From NCBI RefSeq assembly GCF_000016425.1, contig NC_009380.1, forward strand, positions 2,298,144 to 2,362,143: DNA of 64,000 nucleotides, given 5' to 3'. Positions 15,948-24,700 of the stretch are shown in pieces. This DNA is from Salinispora tropica CNB-440 (GTDB lineage: Bacteria; Actinomycetota; Actinomycetes; Mycobacteriales; Micromonosporaceae). The position numbers and the translations under genes were made by a program. A model generated the notes under the pieces. That model had not been told where the DNA came from. It saw nothing but the letters and a program-made list of their open reading frames with translations, and did no database searches. The stretch's first letter is position 1. Each line of letters opens with the position of its first letter.

Positions 15948-16532
15948 ATGAACACGATTCTGCGTCGTAGCGTCCTGGGTATCGCTGGTCTGGCCCTGTC
16001 CACCGGTGTCGTCGCCGGCCCCCTGACCACCTACACCGACAGCACCCCGGCCTCGGCTTCGGCCGCGGCGGTGCAGGTCGCGAAGCCGGACCTGGACACC
16101 CTGATCCCGCACGGCACCCAGGGCAAGCAGTCACGCATCACTCTCGGTGATGAGCAGACCGGGAACGTGAAGGCCATCATCGAGGCCACGAAGGCCGCCG
16201 GCATGGACGAGCGGGCCGCCGTCGTGGCGATCGCGACCAGCTTGCAGGAGTCGAAGCTGGAGAACCTGGGTCACCTGGGTGACCGCAACGACCACGACTC
16301 GCAGGGCCTGTTCCAGCAGCGCCCCTCCTCCGGCTGGGGCACGGTCGAGCAGATCACCGACCCCGCCTACTCCACGACCGCGTTCCTGGACGGGTTGAAG
16401 CAGGTTGAGGGTTGGCAGGAGATGCCGTTGACCGAGGCCGCCCAGACGGTGCAGGTGTCGGCGTACCCGTTCCACTACGCCCAGTGGGAGACCCAGGCCG
16501 CCGACCTCGTGGCCGAACACTGGACCAGCTGA
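15948..16532 (+). CDS. secreted lysozyme-like protein, 194 aa
   Basis: ATG 15948 lies nine bases after TGGAG. The protein has an N-terminal signal segment (RRSVLGIAGLALSTGVVAG), then a domain seen in many secreted Micromonosporaceae and Streptomyces proteins: VKAIIEATKAAGMDERAAVV, AIATSLQESKLENLGHLGDR, NDHDSQGLFQQRPSSGWG and QVSAYPFHYAQWE. The Glu in SLQESKLENL sits where lytic transglycosylase-like proteins carry their catalytic acid, and the D/SQGLFQQR motif is also shared with that group. Role in wall remodelling is inferred. A 16-bp perfect terminator follows. Confidence 0.7.
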   Translation: MNTILRRSVLGIAGLALSTGVVAGPLTTYTDSTPASASAAAVQVAKPDLDTLIPHGTQGKQSRITLGDEQTGNVKAIIEATKAAGMDERAAVVAIATSLQESKLENLGHLGDRNDHDSQGLFQQRPSSGWGTVEQITDPAYSTTAFLDGLKQVEGWQEMPLTEAAQTVQVSAYPFHYAQWETQAADLVAEHWTS

Positions 16533-16573
16533 CCCCCCACCACATAGACCTAACCCTCCAAGAGGGAAAGAAA

Positions 16574-16610
16574 CTGTTGGCCGGCACCCGACCCGGGTGC
16601 CGGCCAACAG
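16574..16610 (+). terminator. perfect 16-bp stem terminator
   Basis: CTGTTGGCCGGCACCC and GGGTGCCGGCCAACAG are exact reverse complements around a 5-base loop, 41 bp after the stop of the lysozyme-like gene. No T-run follows, as is usual in this GC range. Confidence 0.85.
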
Positions 16611-16896
16611 CCACGTCTGGGCGTCCCGGCCAAGGAGCTCCGTGACGGGCACGTCAAACGTAACGTCGGCGAAGATTTCACGTTCGGCTATCACACAACG
16701 TACAGACTCGGCCCGTACCGCATCGGCTTCCCTCATTGTGGTCTTCCGGGAGGTGCGACGTGGGCGAGCATAGATACTGAGCCACACGAGAGTCGAACGG
16801 ACACCCGGTGACGGGGATTCCGAACTGCGTCGCTTCGATGTCCACCATCGGAGTGGAAGCGAAATCCTGGTTGCAGGCGCCACCTAGGATCGCGAT

Positions 16897-18162
16897 ATGT
16901 CTAGCATTCCTCGGGCGTTGAAGATCATGATCGCCAGTGCGGCGCTGACCGCCACGGCCTTTGTGGTGCCCACATCTGCTGCCGCGCTACCCACTCAGAG
17001 TGCTGGTGGAGGCTCCTCCGGCGGGCTGGATCGGGGTGCGTTGCGCACCGCACTCGCCGCGGTGCCCGAGGCCGGTGTTCCCGGTGCGTTGGCGGCCGTG
17101 CGCGATGGCCGGCACGACTGGCGCGGCAGCGCCGGCCAGGCGCACCTGACCAGCCCTCGACCGATGCAGCCGCAGCTGCGGCACCGCATCGGCAGCATTA
17201 CCAAGACGTTCGTCGCCACCACTGTGCTGCAGCTCGTTGACGAGGGCCGGCTGGGCCTCGACGATCCGATCGGGGAGCTGCTGCCGGAGATCGTGTCGGG
17301 TGAACGTGGCGCCGAAGTCACCGTCAGGATGCTGTTGAACCACACCAGCGGCATCGGCAACTACACCAACGCGATGCTCGACTCGTATGCTGCGATCAAC
17401 CAGATGCAGGTCACGACGTACGCTCCGGTGGAGCTGGTTGCGATGGGCCTGGCCATGCCGCCGACCAACGCACCCGGGGCTGAGTTCAGCTACTCGAACA
17501 CGAACTACATCCTGGCGGGCTTACTGATCGAGTCGATCACTGGAAACCCGGCGGCGGCAGAGGTACAGCAGCGCATTCTGCGGCCACTGAAGCTCCGGGG
17601 GACATCGTTCCCTGGTACTGATCCGACTATTCATGGCCCACACAGCGGTGCCTACTTCGCCCCGTTAGGGGTTCGTGACCTCAGCGAGTTCAACATGAGC
17701 TGGGGGTGGACGGCAGGCGAGATGATCGGTACCACGGCGGATCTGAACACGTTCTTCCGGGCGTTGCTCGGCGGTGATCTGCTCAGCCCGTCCGCCCTCA
17801 GTGAGATGCTCACCGGGGTGCCGATGCTGCCAGATCTCCCCGAAGCTGGTAGCTATGGTCTCGGCATCCTTTCCCTGCCCACCCCTTGCGGTGAGTTCTG
17901 GGGCCATGACGGTGTGGTGTTCGGTCATCTGATGTTTTCGATGCACAGCCGGGATGGTGCACGTCAGGTGTCGTCCGGGATCAACATCAGTCACTACCGG
18001 ACCGGCCTGCCTGATGCGCATCCGATCGATGTCGCCTGGCAGTCGTTCCACATGACTGCGATGTGCCCGACCAGCGAGACAAGCAGCCGCGCGGCAGGGT
18101 CCGTGCAGCTGCCCAGTGTGACCCGAATGCCGGGCAACGACGCAGCGGTCGCGGCGCTCTGA
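16897..18162 (+). CDS. secreted serine hydrolase (class C beta-lactamase / D-Ala-D-Ala carboxypeptidase family), 421 aa
   Basis: A signal peptide (ALKIMIASAALTATAFVVP) precedes a beta-lactamase/transpeptidase-like domain. The SxxK motif is GSITKTFVAT (SITK), the YxN motif is FSYSNTNYILAG, and the third motif is HDGVVFGH in place of KTG, as in many esterase and carboxypeptidase members. Other family blocks: VRMLLNHTSGIGNYT and GWTAGEMIGTTADLNTFFRALL. Four Cys near the end could form disulfides. It probably acts on wall peptides or small amide or ester substrates outside the cell; true beta-lactamase activity is not implied. The preceding 286 bp hold no gene. Confidence 0.88.
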   Translation: MSSIPRALKIMIASAALTATAFVVPTSAAALPTQSAGGGSSGGLDRGALRTALAAVPEAGVPGALAAVRDGRHDWRGSAGQAHLTSPRPMQPQLRHRIGSITKTFVATTVLQLVDEGRLGLDDPIGELLPEIVSGERGAEVTVRMLLNHTSGIGNYTNAMLDSYAAINQMQVTTYAPVELVAMGLAMPPTNAPGAEFSYSNTNYILAGLLIESITGNPAAAEVQQRILRPLKLRGTSFPGTDPTIHGPHSGAYFAPLGVRDLSEFNMSWGWTAGEMIGTTADLNTFFRALLGGDLLSPSALSEMLTGVPMLPDLPEAGSYGLGILSLPTPCGEFWGHDGVVFGHLMFSMHSRDGARQVSSGINISHYRTGLPDAHPIDVAWQSFHMTAMCPTSETSSRAAGSVQLPSVTRMPGNDAAVAAL

Positions 18163-18185
18163 CCTTCGCAGGGTGGGAGAGTCGT

Positions 18186-18758
18186 ATGGGGGATGACAGG
18201 CGGCCCTGCCGCTGTGAGAGTGAGGAGGACTCCCTGCTGATTCGATCGGCAAGACAGTTGGAGCTTGGTGACCTGGCTTGGCTTGAGGTCCAGGCTGGCC
18301 AGCTCTTTCATTCGGTTGGCATGTCAGAGATAGCTGATCATGACGTGGATCAGCAGGCCCTGAGACGAAGTCAGCGGCAGGGGTTGATCTGGGTTGCCGA
18401 GGAAGGTGATCGGACTGTCGGTTACGTCATGGCGGCCGTGCTGGACGGCAATGCCCACATCGAGCAGGTGTCGGTAGCTCCCACACACGCTCGACGAGGA
18501 GTTGGTCGGCGGCTCATCTCGCACGTCGAGCGGTGGGGGAGGCGCAACGGTCGTCCGGCGACCACCCTGACAACCTTTCGCGATGTGCCCTGGAACGGCC
18601 CCTACTACCGGAGGCTTGGGTACCGGGAGCTATCCAACGCGGAGATTGGACGTGATCTGACAGCCGCAATACGACACGAAGCCGCGCTGCCGGGAATGGA
18701 CTCTTCTCTTCGGTGCGCGATGATCAAAGCTAACAGGGAGCACCTCGACCCGGACTGA
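18186..18758 (+). CDS. GNAT-family N-acetyltransferase, 190 aa
   Basis: The GNAT fold is clear: IRSARQLELGDLAWLEVQ at the start, IWVAEEGDRTVGYVMAAVLDGN, then IEQVSVAPTHARRGVGRRLI containing the acetyl-CoA pyrophosphate loop (RRGVGR), and PYYRRLGYRELS at the end. The acceptor is unknown. ATG 18186 is used, six bases after GGGAG. A strong GAGGAGG site at about 18224-18230 ahead of in-frame CTG codons suggests that translation could instead begin near residue 17, where the conserved domain starts. Confidence 0.82.
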   Translation: MGDDRRPCRCESEEDSLLIRSARQLELGDLAWLEVQAGQLFHSVGMSEIADHDVDQQALRRSQRQGLIWVAEEGDRTVGYVMAAVLDGNAHIEQVSVAPTHARRGVGRRLISHVERWGRRNGRPATTLTTFRDVPWNGPYYRRLGYRELSNAEIGRDLTAAIRHEAALPGMDSSLRCAMIKANREHLDPD

Positions 18759-18822
18759 CCGTCCCCTGCCGCCCAGTCCAGCCGCAGCGCTGGAACACAC
18801 GTGTGCTTTCCCAATGTGTGCG

Positions 18823-19779
18823 TCAGATGTTCGCCGCTACTGGGTAGTGGTCGGCGTAGTCGGTGTAGCAGTAGCGGACGAACCAGCTTGTCACGCACCA
18901 CTGCGGTGCCTCGACAGCTAGCGTCTCGTTGTCGCCTGAGCCGTGGCGCGCGTGGCCGTTGCGCTGCAGTACGTAGTCGAGCTGCTGGCGACTGTCCTGG
19001 TCGTCGTTGTAGTCGGCCATGTCGTTGCGCTGCGCGTCCCACGAGTACGGATGGCCGGTGAATGTGGCGTCGCTGACATCGAGTCGAGTCAGCATGCTGT
19101 CGTACTCGGTGGAGTAGCGGTCAACGTTGAGGTCGCCAGCGACGATGACCTGTTCGTCCGTCGGGATCTGACGAGCGTCCAGGAAGGCGTCGAGCTCGTC
19201 GAACTGAGCTGCCCGTACCCGGGCCCCGGTGCCGTCGGCGCAGCCGGTGTCGGCTGCTTGAGCATGAGTGCCCACCACATGTACGGGCGTGTTGTTGATG
19301 TCAAGCTGTGCGTAGACAAAGCCCTTGTTGGAGAACCAGTCTGCCCCGCAGCCGTCCGCGTAGACGTACTGGACCTTCTCCAGGATCGGCCACCTGCTCA
19401 GGATGGTGACTCCGCCGTCCTCCGGGGTTGCGTGGGAGTATGAGCCCAGGGTGGCGTCCCAGCCGGACTTCGACCGGCCGAGGACTGGGGTTTGGTAGGG
19501 ATACTGCGCAGCGAGCTGGTCTTTGAGCCGGTCGGATGCCTCGTTGTCGAACAGCTCCTGCAGTACGACGATGTCCTGGCCGGCGATGTAGTCGGCCTCA
19601 CTGATCAGGTTGGCCCGGGTGACCTGGCCCCAGTTGGGGAAGAGGGACTGGGGTAGAAACATGACGTTGTGGGTCAGTACCTTCAGCGGCACTGGGGCAG
19701 CCGCAGCAGGGGCGGCGGGGGCGAGCAGCCCCGTCGCGGTCAGAACGACGGCAAGCAGTAGAGTCTGCGGTCTCTTCAT
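18823..19779 (-). CDS. secreted sphingomyelin phosphodiesterase (neutral sphingomyelinase C family), 318 aa
   Basis: Signal peptide (LLLAVVLTATGLL, cleavage after AAAA), then an endonuclease/exonuclease/phosphatase fold with its four signature segments: LKVLTHNVMFLP (Asn), DIVVLQELFDN (metal-binding Glu), VIVAGDLNVDRYS (Asp/Asn pair) and DYADHYPVAANI (catalytic His). It hydrolyses sphingomyelin or related phosphosphingolipids outside the cell. Two Cys pairs fit an extracellular enzyme. The length matches bacterial sphingomyelinases. The gene faces the acetyltransferase gene, with 64 bp between their stops. Confidence 0.87.
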   Translation of the reverse strand: MKRPQTLLLAVVLTATGLLAPAAPAAAAPVPLKVLTHNVMFLPQSLFPNWGQVTRANLISEADYIAGQDIVVLQELFDNEASDRLKDQLAAQYPYQTPVLGRSKSGWDATLGSYSHATPEDGGVTILSRWPILEKVQYVYADGCGADWFSNKGFVYAQLDINNTPVHVVGTHAQAADTGCADGTGARVRAAQFDELDAFLDARQIPTDEQVIVAGDLNVDRYSTEYDSMLTRLDVSDATFTGHPYSWDAQRNDMADYNDDQDSRQQLDYVLQRNGHARHGSGDNETLAVEAPQWCVTSWFVRYCYTDYADHYPVAANI

Positions 19780-19879
19780 GGCTATCCATGGTGGTCGTTG
19801 GGCTCAGCAGGACTCAATCGTTCGAGGATGTCCAGTGGATGAACATGCTTCCATCGTGCAGCGAGTGGCCTTGGGGAGT

Positions 19880-21532
19880 TCAGCGATATCCGGTCGCGTC
19901 AGCGGGCTTGCCGATGTCCTGCACCTCGACCAGGTATCGCCAGGCGTCGGGTCTACTCCCATCAAGGTCGGTGAACCCGTAGACCTTCGCCAGCTCCCCG
20001 CTGGAGAGCGACCTGCCGTGCCATCGGGATACGTCAGGATCCTGTGCCAGTGCCGCCACGGCGCGGCCAACGTACGCCGGGCTCTCGGAGATTGCGAAGT
20101 GGGGCTCGATCGGGAGAGCGTCGCGCCAGTTTTCCTCGGTCACACCGAGGGAGTCCAGCATCTCCTCAGAGCGCAACCATCCCGGCGTGAGCAGCACCGA
20201 CGTCGTGTCGTGTGACCGGAGTTCATGCGCCAGCGCGAACGCCATCCGACTCACGGCGCCCTTGGCGAGGTCGTAGAAGAACGAATTGCGGTAGGTAGCC
20301 GCGTTGTAGTCGTCTGTCCCGTCGGTCATTTCGACAACCAGCCCACCCGGGCTCCTGATGAGCAGTGGCAGCGCGAAGTGGCTGGTGATGGCGTGGGTGT
20401 CCACGGCGAGACGAAGCGTGTGCAGTCCGGCGTGTAGGTCCGACTCCCAGACCGCTTTGTTCCACTCCACCTGGGAGGTGCCCCAGATGTCGTTGACCAG
20501 TACGTGGAGGGCGCCCTGCTCGGAATCGATCCGTGCGATCAGCTCGCGTACCTCGTCGGGGATCAGATGGTCGACCCGCACCGCGATGCCGACTCCGCCA
20601 GCGGCGCTGACCAACTCCGCGGTCTCCTCAATGGTCTCTGGCCGGTTCATCTCGGAACGTTGGGCACGAGTTGATCTGCCGGTGACGTAGACCGTAGCCC
20701 CAGCCGCTCCGAGCTGGATGGCAGTTCCTCGCCCGGCGCCCCGGGTTCCTCCAGCGACGAGCGCCACTTTACCGGTCAGCAGCTTGGCCATGCGTCGCAC
20801 GCTAGCGGCGAACCGAGGCTCCCTGCTCGGTCTTTTCCGGCCCAGGTAGTAGGTCCGCTGCTCCCTGTCGAGGTGCTCGATGGCTGCGCGCAGTAGTGTC
20901 CGGGGCAGGGTGGCCGCGTGTCGGTCGAGGAAGTCGAGCAGCCGCGCCCGGTCCTGGTCCCCGGCACTGCGCAGCAGCCAGCCGGTGGCCTTGTGGATCA
21001 GATCATGTGGATCAGCAACGAACATCTCGGCGATCCGGAACGTGTCGTCGAGGTCACCGGCACGTAGGAACGCCATGGTGCTGACGATCGCGGTTCGTCG
21101 CTGCCACGGGTCGTCCGAGCGGGCCAACTCGTACAGCACGTCGCGGGGCTTGTCGACCAGATACGCCCCCACCACGTTCGCGGCACCGAGGTCGACCAGG
21201 TCCCAGTTGTCGATCCGGTCGTGCCGGCGCAGGTAGAGGTCGTACAGCTCCGCCCGGCGCGCGTCGGTGGTCCTTTTCCGCGCGGCCTGCTTGGACATGA
21301 TGCTTACCGCGCCGGCGCGTACCTCGTGGATCGGGCTGTCGAGTAGGGTTTCGATCTCGCCGGGCGCCAGGTCGATGAATTCTTTGGCCAGTGCGAATAC
21401 CTGCCCCATCCGGACGCCCAGGAACGTGTCGCCCTCGGCGTGCCTGAAGTAGCGCTGGATCTTGCGGAGCTCCTCATCCGACTGGTACGTCTGCAACCTT
21501 TCGACGAGCTGCTCGGCGCTGACATCCGGCAT
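19880..21532 (-). CDS. in-frame fusion: AlkD-like DNA alkylation repair protein + SDR oxidoreductase, 550 aa
   Basis: ATG 21532 follows GGAGGGCCACC. Residues 1-240 form a HEAT-like AlkD/DNA alkylation repair domain with RKIQRYFR, FALAKEFIDL, HDRIDNWDLVDLGA (the W and D used for base excision), RTAIVSTMAFLRAGD and KATGWLLRSAGDQD. From residue 248 (MAKLLTGKVALVAGG) an entire short-chain dehydrogenase follows: nucleotide loop GGTRGAGRG and catalytic YDLAKGAVSRM (YxxxK), to the stop. The two families are unrelated and normally separate. No stop codon separates them, and no good ribosome-binding site precedes the internal ATG at 20791. Either a real fusion or the loss of the alkD stop by a frameshift; a TAG lies in a neighbouring frame at about 20803. 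Confidence 0.8.
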   Translation of the reverse strand: MPDVSAEQLVERLQTYQSDEELRKIQRYFRHAEGDTFLGVRMGQVFALAKEFIDLAPGEIETLLDSPIHEVRAGAVSIMSKQAARKRTTDARRAELYDLYLRRHDRIDNWDLVDLGAANVVGAYLVDKPRDVLYELARSDDPWQRRTAIVSTMAFLRAGDLDDTFRIAEMFVADPHDLIHKATGWLLRSAGDQDRARLLDFLDRHAATLPRTLLRAAIEHLDREQRTYYLGRKRPSREPRFAASVRRMAKLLTGKVALVAGGTRGAGRGTAIQLGAAGATVYVTGRSTRAQRSEMNRPETIEETAELVSAAGGVGIAVRVDHLIPDEVRELIARIDSEQGALHVLVNDIWGTSQVEWNKAVWESDLHAGLHTLRLAVDTHAITSHFALPLLIRSPGGLVVEMTDGTDDYNAATYRNSFFYDLAKGAVSRMAFALAHELRSHDTTSVLLTPGWLRSEEMLDSLGVTEENWRDALPIEPHFAISESPAYVGRAVAALAQDPDVSRWHGRSLSSGELAKVYGFTDLDGSRPDAWRYLVEVQDIGKPADATGYR

Positions 21533-21742
21533 GGTGGCCCTCCGATCGATAGGCGATCGTACCGATCCCTGCGCCACCCGGTGCCGCTCGACCACGCGTG
21601 TCCCGGGGAGCCGGACTGCCGCGTACCTGCAGAACGGGTGCGCTTGTTGGGCGGCCGTTCAGCTCGCGTCACCTCGCCGGAGCGCCCTTTACCTGCGAAG
21701 ACATGCCGGGTTCGGGCTTGACGGGGGCAGCAGAGGAAGGAT

Positions 21743-21774
21743 ATAACCAACTCGTTATGAAACAAGTTAGTTAT
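21743..21774. promoter_or_regulatory. 32-bp palindrome over the ArsR-family start codon
   Basis: Arms ATAACCAACTCGTT and AACAAGTTAGTTAT match at 12 of 14 positions as an inverted repeat, centred on ATGA, the start codon of the regulator gene. Its AT-richness stands out. It is most simply the autoregulatory operator of the ArsR-family protein. Confidence 0.7.
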
Positions 21775-22152
21775 GCACTCGATGAGCCCGAGCGTCTCGA
21801 CGCCACCTTCGCGGCCTTGGCGGACCCGATCCGGCGAGCGATCCTCGCCCGGCTTGCTCAGGGTGACGCGACGGTGAAGGAGATCGCCGCCCCGTTCCCG
21901 GTGAGTCAACCGGCGATCTCTCGGCACCTGAAGGTCTTGGAGCGCGCAGGGCTGATTTCCCGCGGGCGTGTCGCCCAGCGCCGGCCGTGTCACCTCGAGG
22001 GGCGCCAGCTCAGGATGGTCGTGGACTGGCTGGAGAACTACCGCAGCTACTGGGCGGAGGCGTACGGGCGCCTTGACCAACTACTCGACGAACTCCAGGC
22101 CGGTGACGACACTCCCCAGTCGACGAATGGCCGGGAGGGCCAGGCGGCATGA
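21757..22152 (+). CDS. ArsR-family (SdpR-like) winged-helix repressor, 131 aa
   Basis: Residues 15-95 form an ArsR-type winged helix: TFAALADPIRRAILARLAQGDATVKEIA, PVSQPAISRHLKVLERAGLI (recognition helix) and RPCHLEGRQLRMVVDWLENY. No metal-binding Cys cluster is visible, so the effector is probably not arsenic. This type is commonly encoded just before an SRPBCC/AHSA1 protein, as it is here, with a 4-base overlap. The palindrome over its start codon points to autorepression. Confidence 0.9.
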   Translation: MKQVSYALDEPERLDATFAALADPIRRAILARLAQGDATVKEIAAPFPVSQPAISRHLKVLERAGLISRGRVAQRRPCHLEGRQLRMVVDWLENYRSYWAEAYGRLDQLLDELQAGDDTPQSTNGREGQAA

Positions 22153-22625
22153 TGGCAAGAGCCCTGCGGGTGACCACACCAGCGCCGACCGACATCGTCC
22201 TGACTCGGGTGTTCAACGCGCCACGTCACCTCGTGTTCGACACGTTGACCCGGCCGGAACTGCTCAGACGATGGTTCGGTGCTCGCGGTTGGCGGCTGGT
22301 CGAATGCGAGGTCGATCTTCAGATCGGTGGTAGCTGGCGCTTCGTCTCGGTGGGGCCGGGTGGCCTGAAGATGGCCCAGGGCGGGGTGTACCGCGAGGTC
22401 CAGGCCCCGGAGCGTCTCGCCTACACCGAGTCCTACGACGACCAGTGGGTGCCGGGCGAGTCGGTCGTCACCGCCGTACTCACGGAGCACGCTGGGCTGA
22501 CCACGCTGAAGACCACCCTGCGCTACTCGTCGCAGGAGGTGCGCGATCTCGTACTGGCCACTCCGATGGAGCGTGGCGTGGGGGAGAGCTACGACCGGCT
22601 TGACGAGGTGTTCGCGTCGCGGTGA
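22149..22625 (+). CDS. SRPBCC / AHSA1-like ligand-binding protein, 158 aa
   Basis: The sequence has the START-like helix-grip signature of the AHSA1 (activator of Hsp90 homology 1-like) group: IVLTRVFNAPRHLVFDTLTRPELLRRWFG, then IGGSWRFVSVGPGG, LAYTESYD and the C-terminal helix VGESYDRLDEVFAS. Such proteins bind hydrophobic ligands in a deep pocket; the ligand is unknown. Its ATG overlaps the stop of the ArsR-family gene, forming a typical two-gene unit. Confidence 0.88.
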   Translation: MMARALRVTTPAPTDIVLTRVFNAPRHLVFDTLTRPELLRRWFGARGWRLVECEVDLQIGGSWRFVSVGPGGLKMAQGGVYREVQAPERLAYTESYDDQWVPGESVVTAVLTEHAGLTTLKTTLRYSSQEVRDLVLATPMERGVGESYDRLDEVFASR

Positions 22626-22715
22626 TGTGGGCCCGTTGGGGTGCCACCAACAACATGTCGGCGGCCGGAGAGCGAGTCCGCCCAGCTAGGGATAGCACGA
22701 GCGAGAGCGGGAGAA

Positions 22716-23129
22716 ATGAACTGGACTTTGGAAGTGGTGCTGGTGCCGGTGGCGGACGTCGACCGCGCCAAGGATTTCTTCACCGAGAAGCTGGGTTTCC
22801 ACCTGGATTTTGATTCTCGTGGCGATGGCGAGTTCGGTCCGGTGCAGCTGACCCCACCGGGTTCCGGGTGCTCGATCATTATCGGGAAGGGCATCAGTTC
22901 CATGGAGCCGGGCTCGCTGAAGGGGGTGCAGTTCGTGGTCGCGGACGTGCGGAAGGCCCATCAGCAGTTGGTGGAGCGGGGGGTCGGGGTCAGCGAGGTC
23001 CGAGTGGCCGGGCCGGAGGGCTTTCGCCCGGCCCAGGACGGCGACAGCCTGGACAACGTGGGCTTCGTCGTTTTCGACGACCCGGACGGCAACCATTGGA
23101 CGGTGCAACAGATTTCGTCCCGCGGTTAG
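22716..23129 (+). CDS. VOC-family protein (glyoxalase fold), 137 aa
   Basis: Two beta-alpha-beta-beta-beta units are visible: EVVLVPVADVDRAKDFFTEKLGF with its strand GPVQLTPPGSGCSIIIG, and GVQFVVADVRKAHQQLVERG ending FVVFDDPDGNHWTVQQI. Such proteins act as metal-dependent lyases or isomerases or as antibiotic-binding proteins. The function is not predictable. ATG 22716 lies four bases after GGGAG. It could share a transcript with the ArsR-SRPBCC pair 90 bp upstream. Confidence 0.83.
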   Translation: MNWTLEVVLVPVADVDRAKDFFTEKLGFHLDFDSRGDGEFGPVQLTPPGSGCSIIIGKGISSMEPGSLKGVQFVVADVRKAHQQLVERGVGVSEVRVAGPEGFRPAQDGDSLDNVGFVVFDDPDGNHWTVQQISSRG

Positions 23130-23175
23130 GCGGGGTCGGTCCCGGTGTGGGGCTTGAGCCTGGCATCGTAGAGTC

Positions 23176-23445
23176 ATGTGTCGGAACATTCGCGTACTTC
23201 ACAACTTCGAACCGCCCGCCACCAACGACGAGATCGAGGCCGCCGCGGTTCAGTACGTGCGCAAGGTCAGTGGCACGACGAGGCCATCAGCGGCCAACGA
23301 GGAGGCGTTCAACGAGGCTGTTCGTGCGGTTGCCAAGGCCACTCAGACCCTCCTGGGCGACCTGGTGACGAAGGCGCCTCCCCGTGACCGCGCGGTCGAG
23401 GCCGCGAAGGCCAAGGCCCGTGCGGCCGAACGGTACGGCAGCTGA
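23176..23445 (+). CDS. DUF2277 family protein, 89 aa
   Basis: The entire sequence matches the DUF2277 pattern: MCRNIRVLHNFEPPATNDE at the start, AVQYVRKVSG, then a helical C-terminal half with AVRAVAKATQTLL and PPRDRAVEAAKAKARAAERY. The protein is small and helical, probably cytoplasmic, with no known activity. The start is certain because MCRNI is conserved in the family. Confidence 0.9.
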   Translation: MCRNIRVLHNFEPPATNDEIEAAAVQYVRKVSGTTRPSAANEEAFNEAVRAVAKATQTLLGDLVTKAPPRDRAVEAAKAKARAAERYGS

Positions 23446-23580
23446 GCAGTGGGGTGGGGCTGGCTGACGGCAGCAGACGGTGGCTCGAACGTCAGGATCC
23501 GCCGATGAAAGGTGGGGCGCTCGATCACCTGAATCAGGGGACCCGTGCAACATTTCCAGGGAGTACGGGGTAGTCATAGT

Positions 23581-24064
23581 GTGAAGGTGTCCGCACTCCC
23601 ACCGGACGAGTCCGGGTTCGACGCGTTTGTGCGACAGAGCGCCCCGAGTTGCTGCGCCTAGGCAACATTCTGACGCTGGACCGCGCCGCTGCGGAAGATC
23701 TGGCCCAGGAGACTCCGCCTCCGGTCATCCGACCGCCGCGACAACGCTCCGTACGTATGTGCGCCCCGACGGGGGAAACTGGCTTTGGATTTCGGTACTG
23801 CGCCCGGAACGGACGACGGTGGACGTTGATCGGGCGCAGGTCACCGAGTGGCTGACGGGATGGTCCATCAAAGGCGCCGACGTGATTGACATCTTTTCGG
23901 TTCCGGTGGGCCGAGCCCAGCTTGCCAGATTCGTTGGCTCCGAGGGTACCGCCCACCACGTCGTGATCACGGCACCAGGCGGTGTGGTGATCAGCGTTGG
24001 CGGGAATGGTGAGGTGCCAGTTGCGGACTTGACGGCGGTGGCCGCCGGAATCCTACCTCCGTAA
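23581..24064 (+). pseudogene. remnant: SigE-type ECF sigma factor N-terminus joined to an unrelated C-terminal piece
   Basis: GTG 23581 reads VKVSALPPDESGFDAFVRQS. After one missing base near 23644 the next frame gives APELLRLGNILTLDRAAAEDLAQE, the start of region 2 of an ECF sigma factor of the SigE family. At about 23715 this stops, and a third frame continues to 24064 with LRTYVRPDGGNWLWISVLRP, VTEWLTGWSIKGAD and FVGSEGTAHHVVITA, which is not sigma-like. The rest of sigma regions 2 and 4 is absent. The C-terminal frame alone (from 23627) is open, and I cannot exclude that it is expressed as a small protein. Confidence 0.65.
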
Positions 24065-24248
24065 CGAGGCGGGTTCGCCGTAAGTGCGGCTGACTGCCTC
24101 ATCGAACTGGTCGCCCGAGATGACTGGGAGCCCCCTCTCCTTCCGCGTGGTCCTGTCCAGTCGAACCTGGTCGAATGCGGGCAGACCAGTGAGCTCAGAT
24201 CTCGCGGGCAGTTGACGTCAACCTCACCTGAACTTCTACCGTCCCCGC

Positions 24249-24538
24249 ATGGATGTACTCGACGAGGCCTATCAACGGATACAGCAGTTCGGCCCGGAAC
24301 GGCCGGCTGGGCAGCCACGGCAGCCATCACTGCCGTGTACGCCCCGGCGACCGGAGAACCCAGGCCGCTGGTCGTGGGCGCACGGGATGCTGCCGATGTC
24401 ATGCAGCTCGCGGTGGATTCCGCCGGACCGCACGCCATCAAGTTCGTCGACGCTGCGTTCGACGCGTACGCCGGCACCGGTGACACTGCCCTTCTCGCTG
24501 CGTCGGCAGGCGCGACGGAGCGGATCGGACCATGGTGA
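24249..24538 (+). pseudogene. questin oxidase-like gene remnant with large internal deletion
   Basis: ATG 24249 begins MDVLDEAYQRIQQFGPE, the characteristic N-terminus of the questin oxidase-like (DUF4243) family. Within 60 bases the reading shifts to another frame with WAATAAITAVYAP and the family C-terminus, including HAIKFVDAAFDAYAGTGD and ALLAASAGATERIG, ending at 24538. Around 250 central residues are missing. The remaining parts could not fold as the enzyme. Confidence 0.65.
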
Positions 24539-24700
24539 AGAGGAACACTCGGTGCACGTTCGGCGAAGAGCTATTCGTCTTGTGGTAGGAGGTTTGTAGG
24601 GAAGTTTTGACTATGCGGACAAGTCGGTCGGGCAGGTTGAGGCGGTGGCTGCGCCGGAAGCGGTGCGGGCCGTTGATCAGTCTGGTATCTCTGCCGGGGG

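Noticed and set aside
16131..16883. 250-codon frame on the minus strand
   Set aside because: Most of it is antisense to the lysozyme-like gene and passes through its terminator; the part at 16611-16740 reads protein-like but has no recognisable family.
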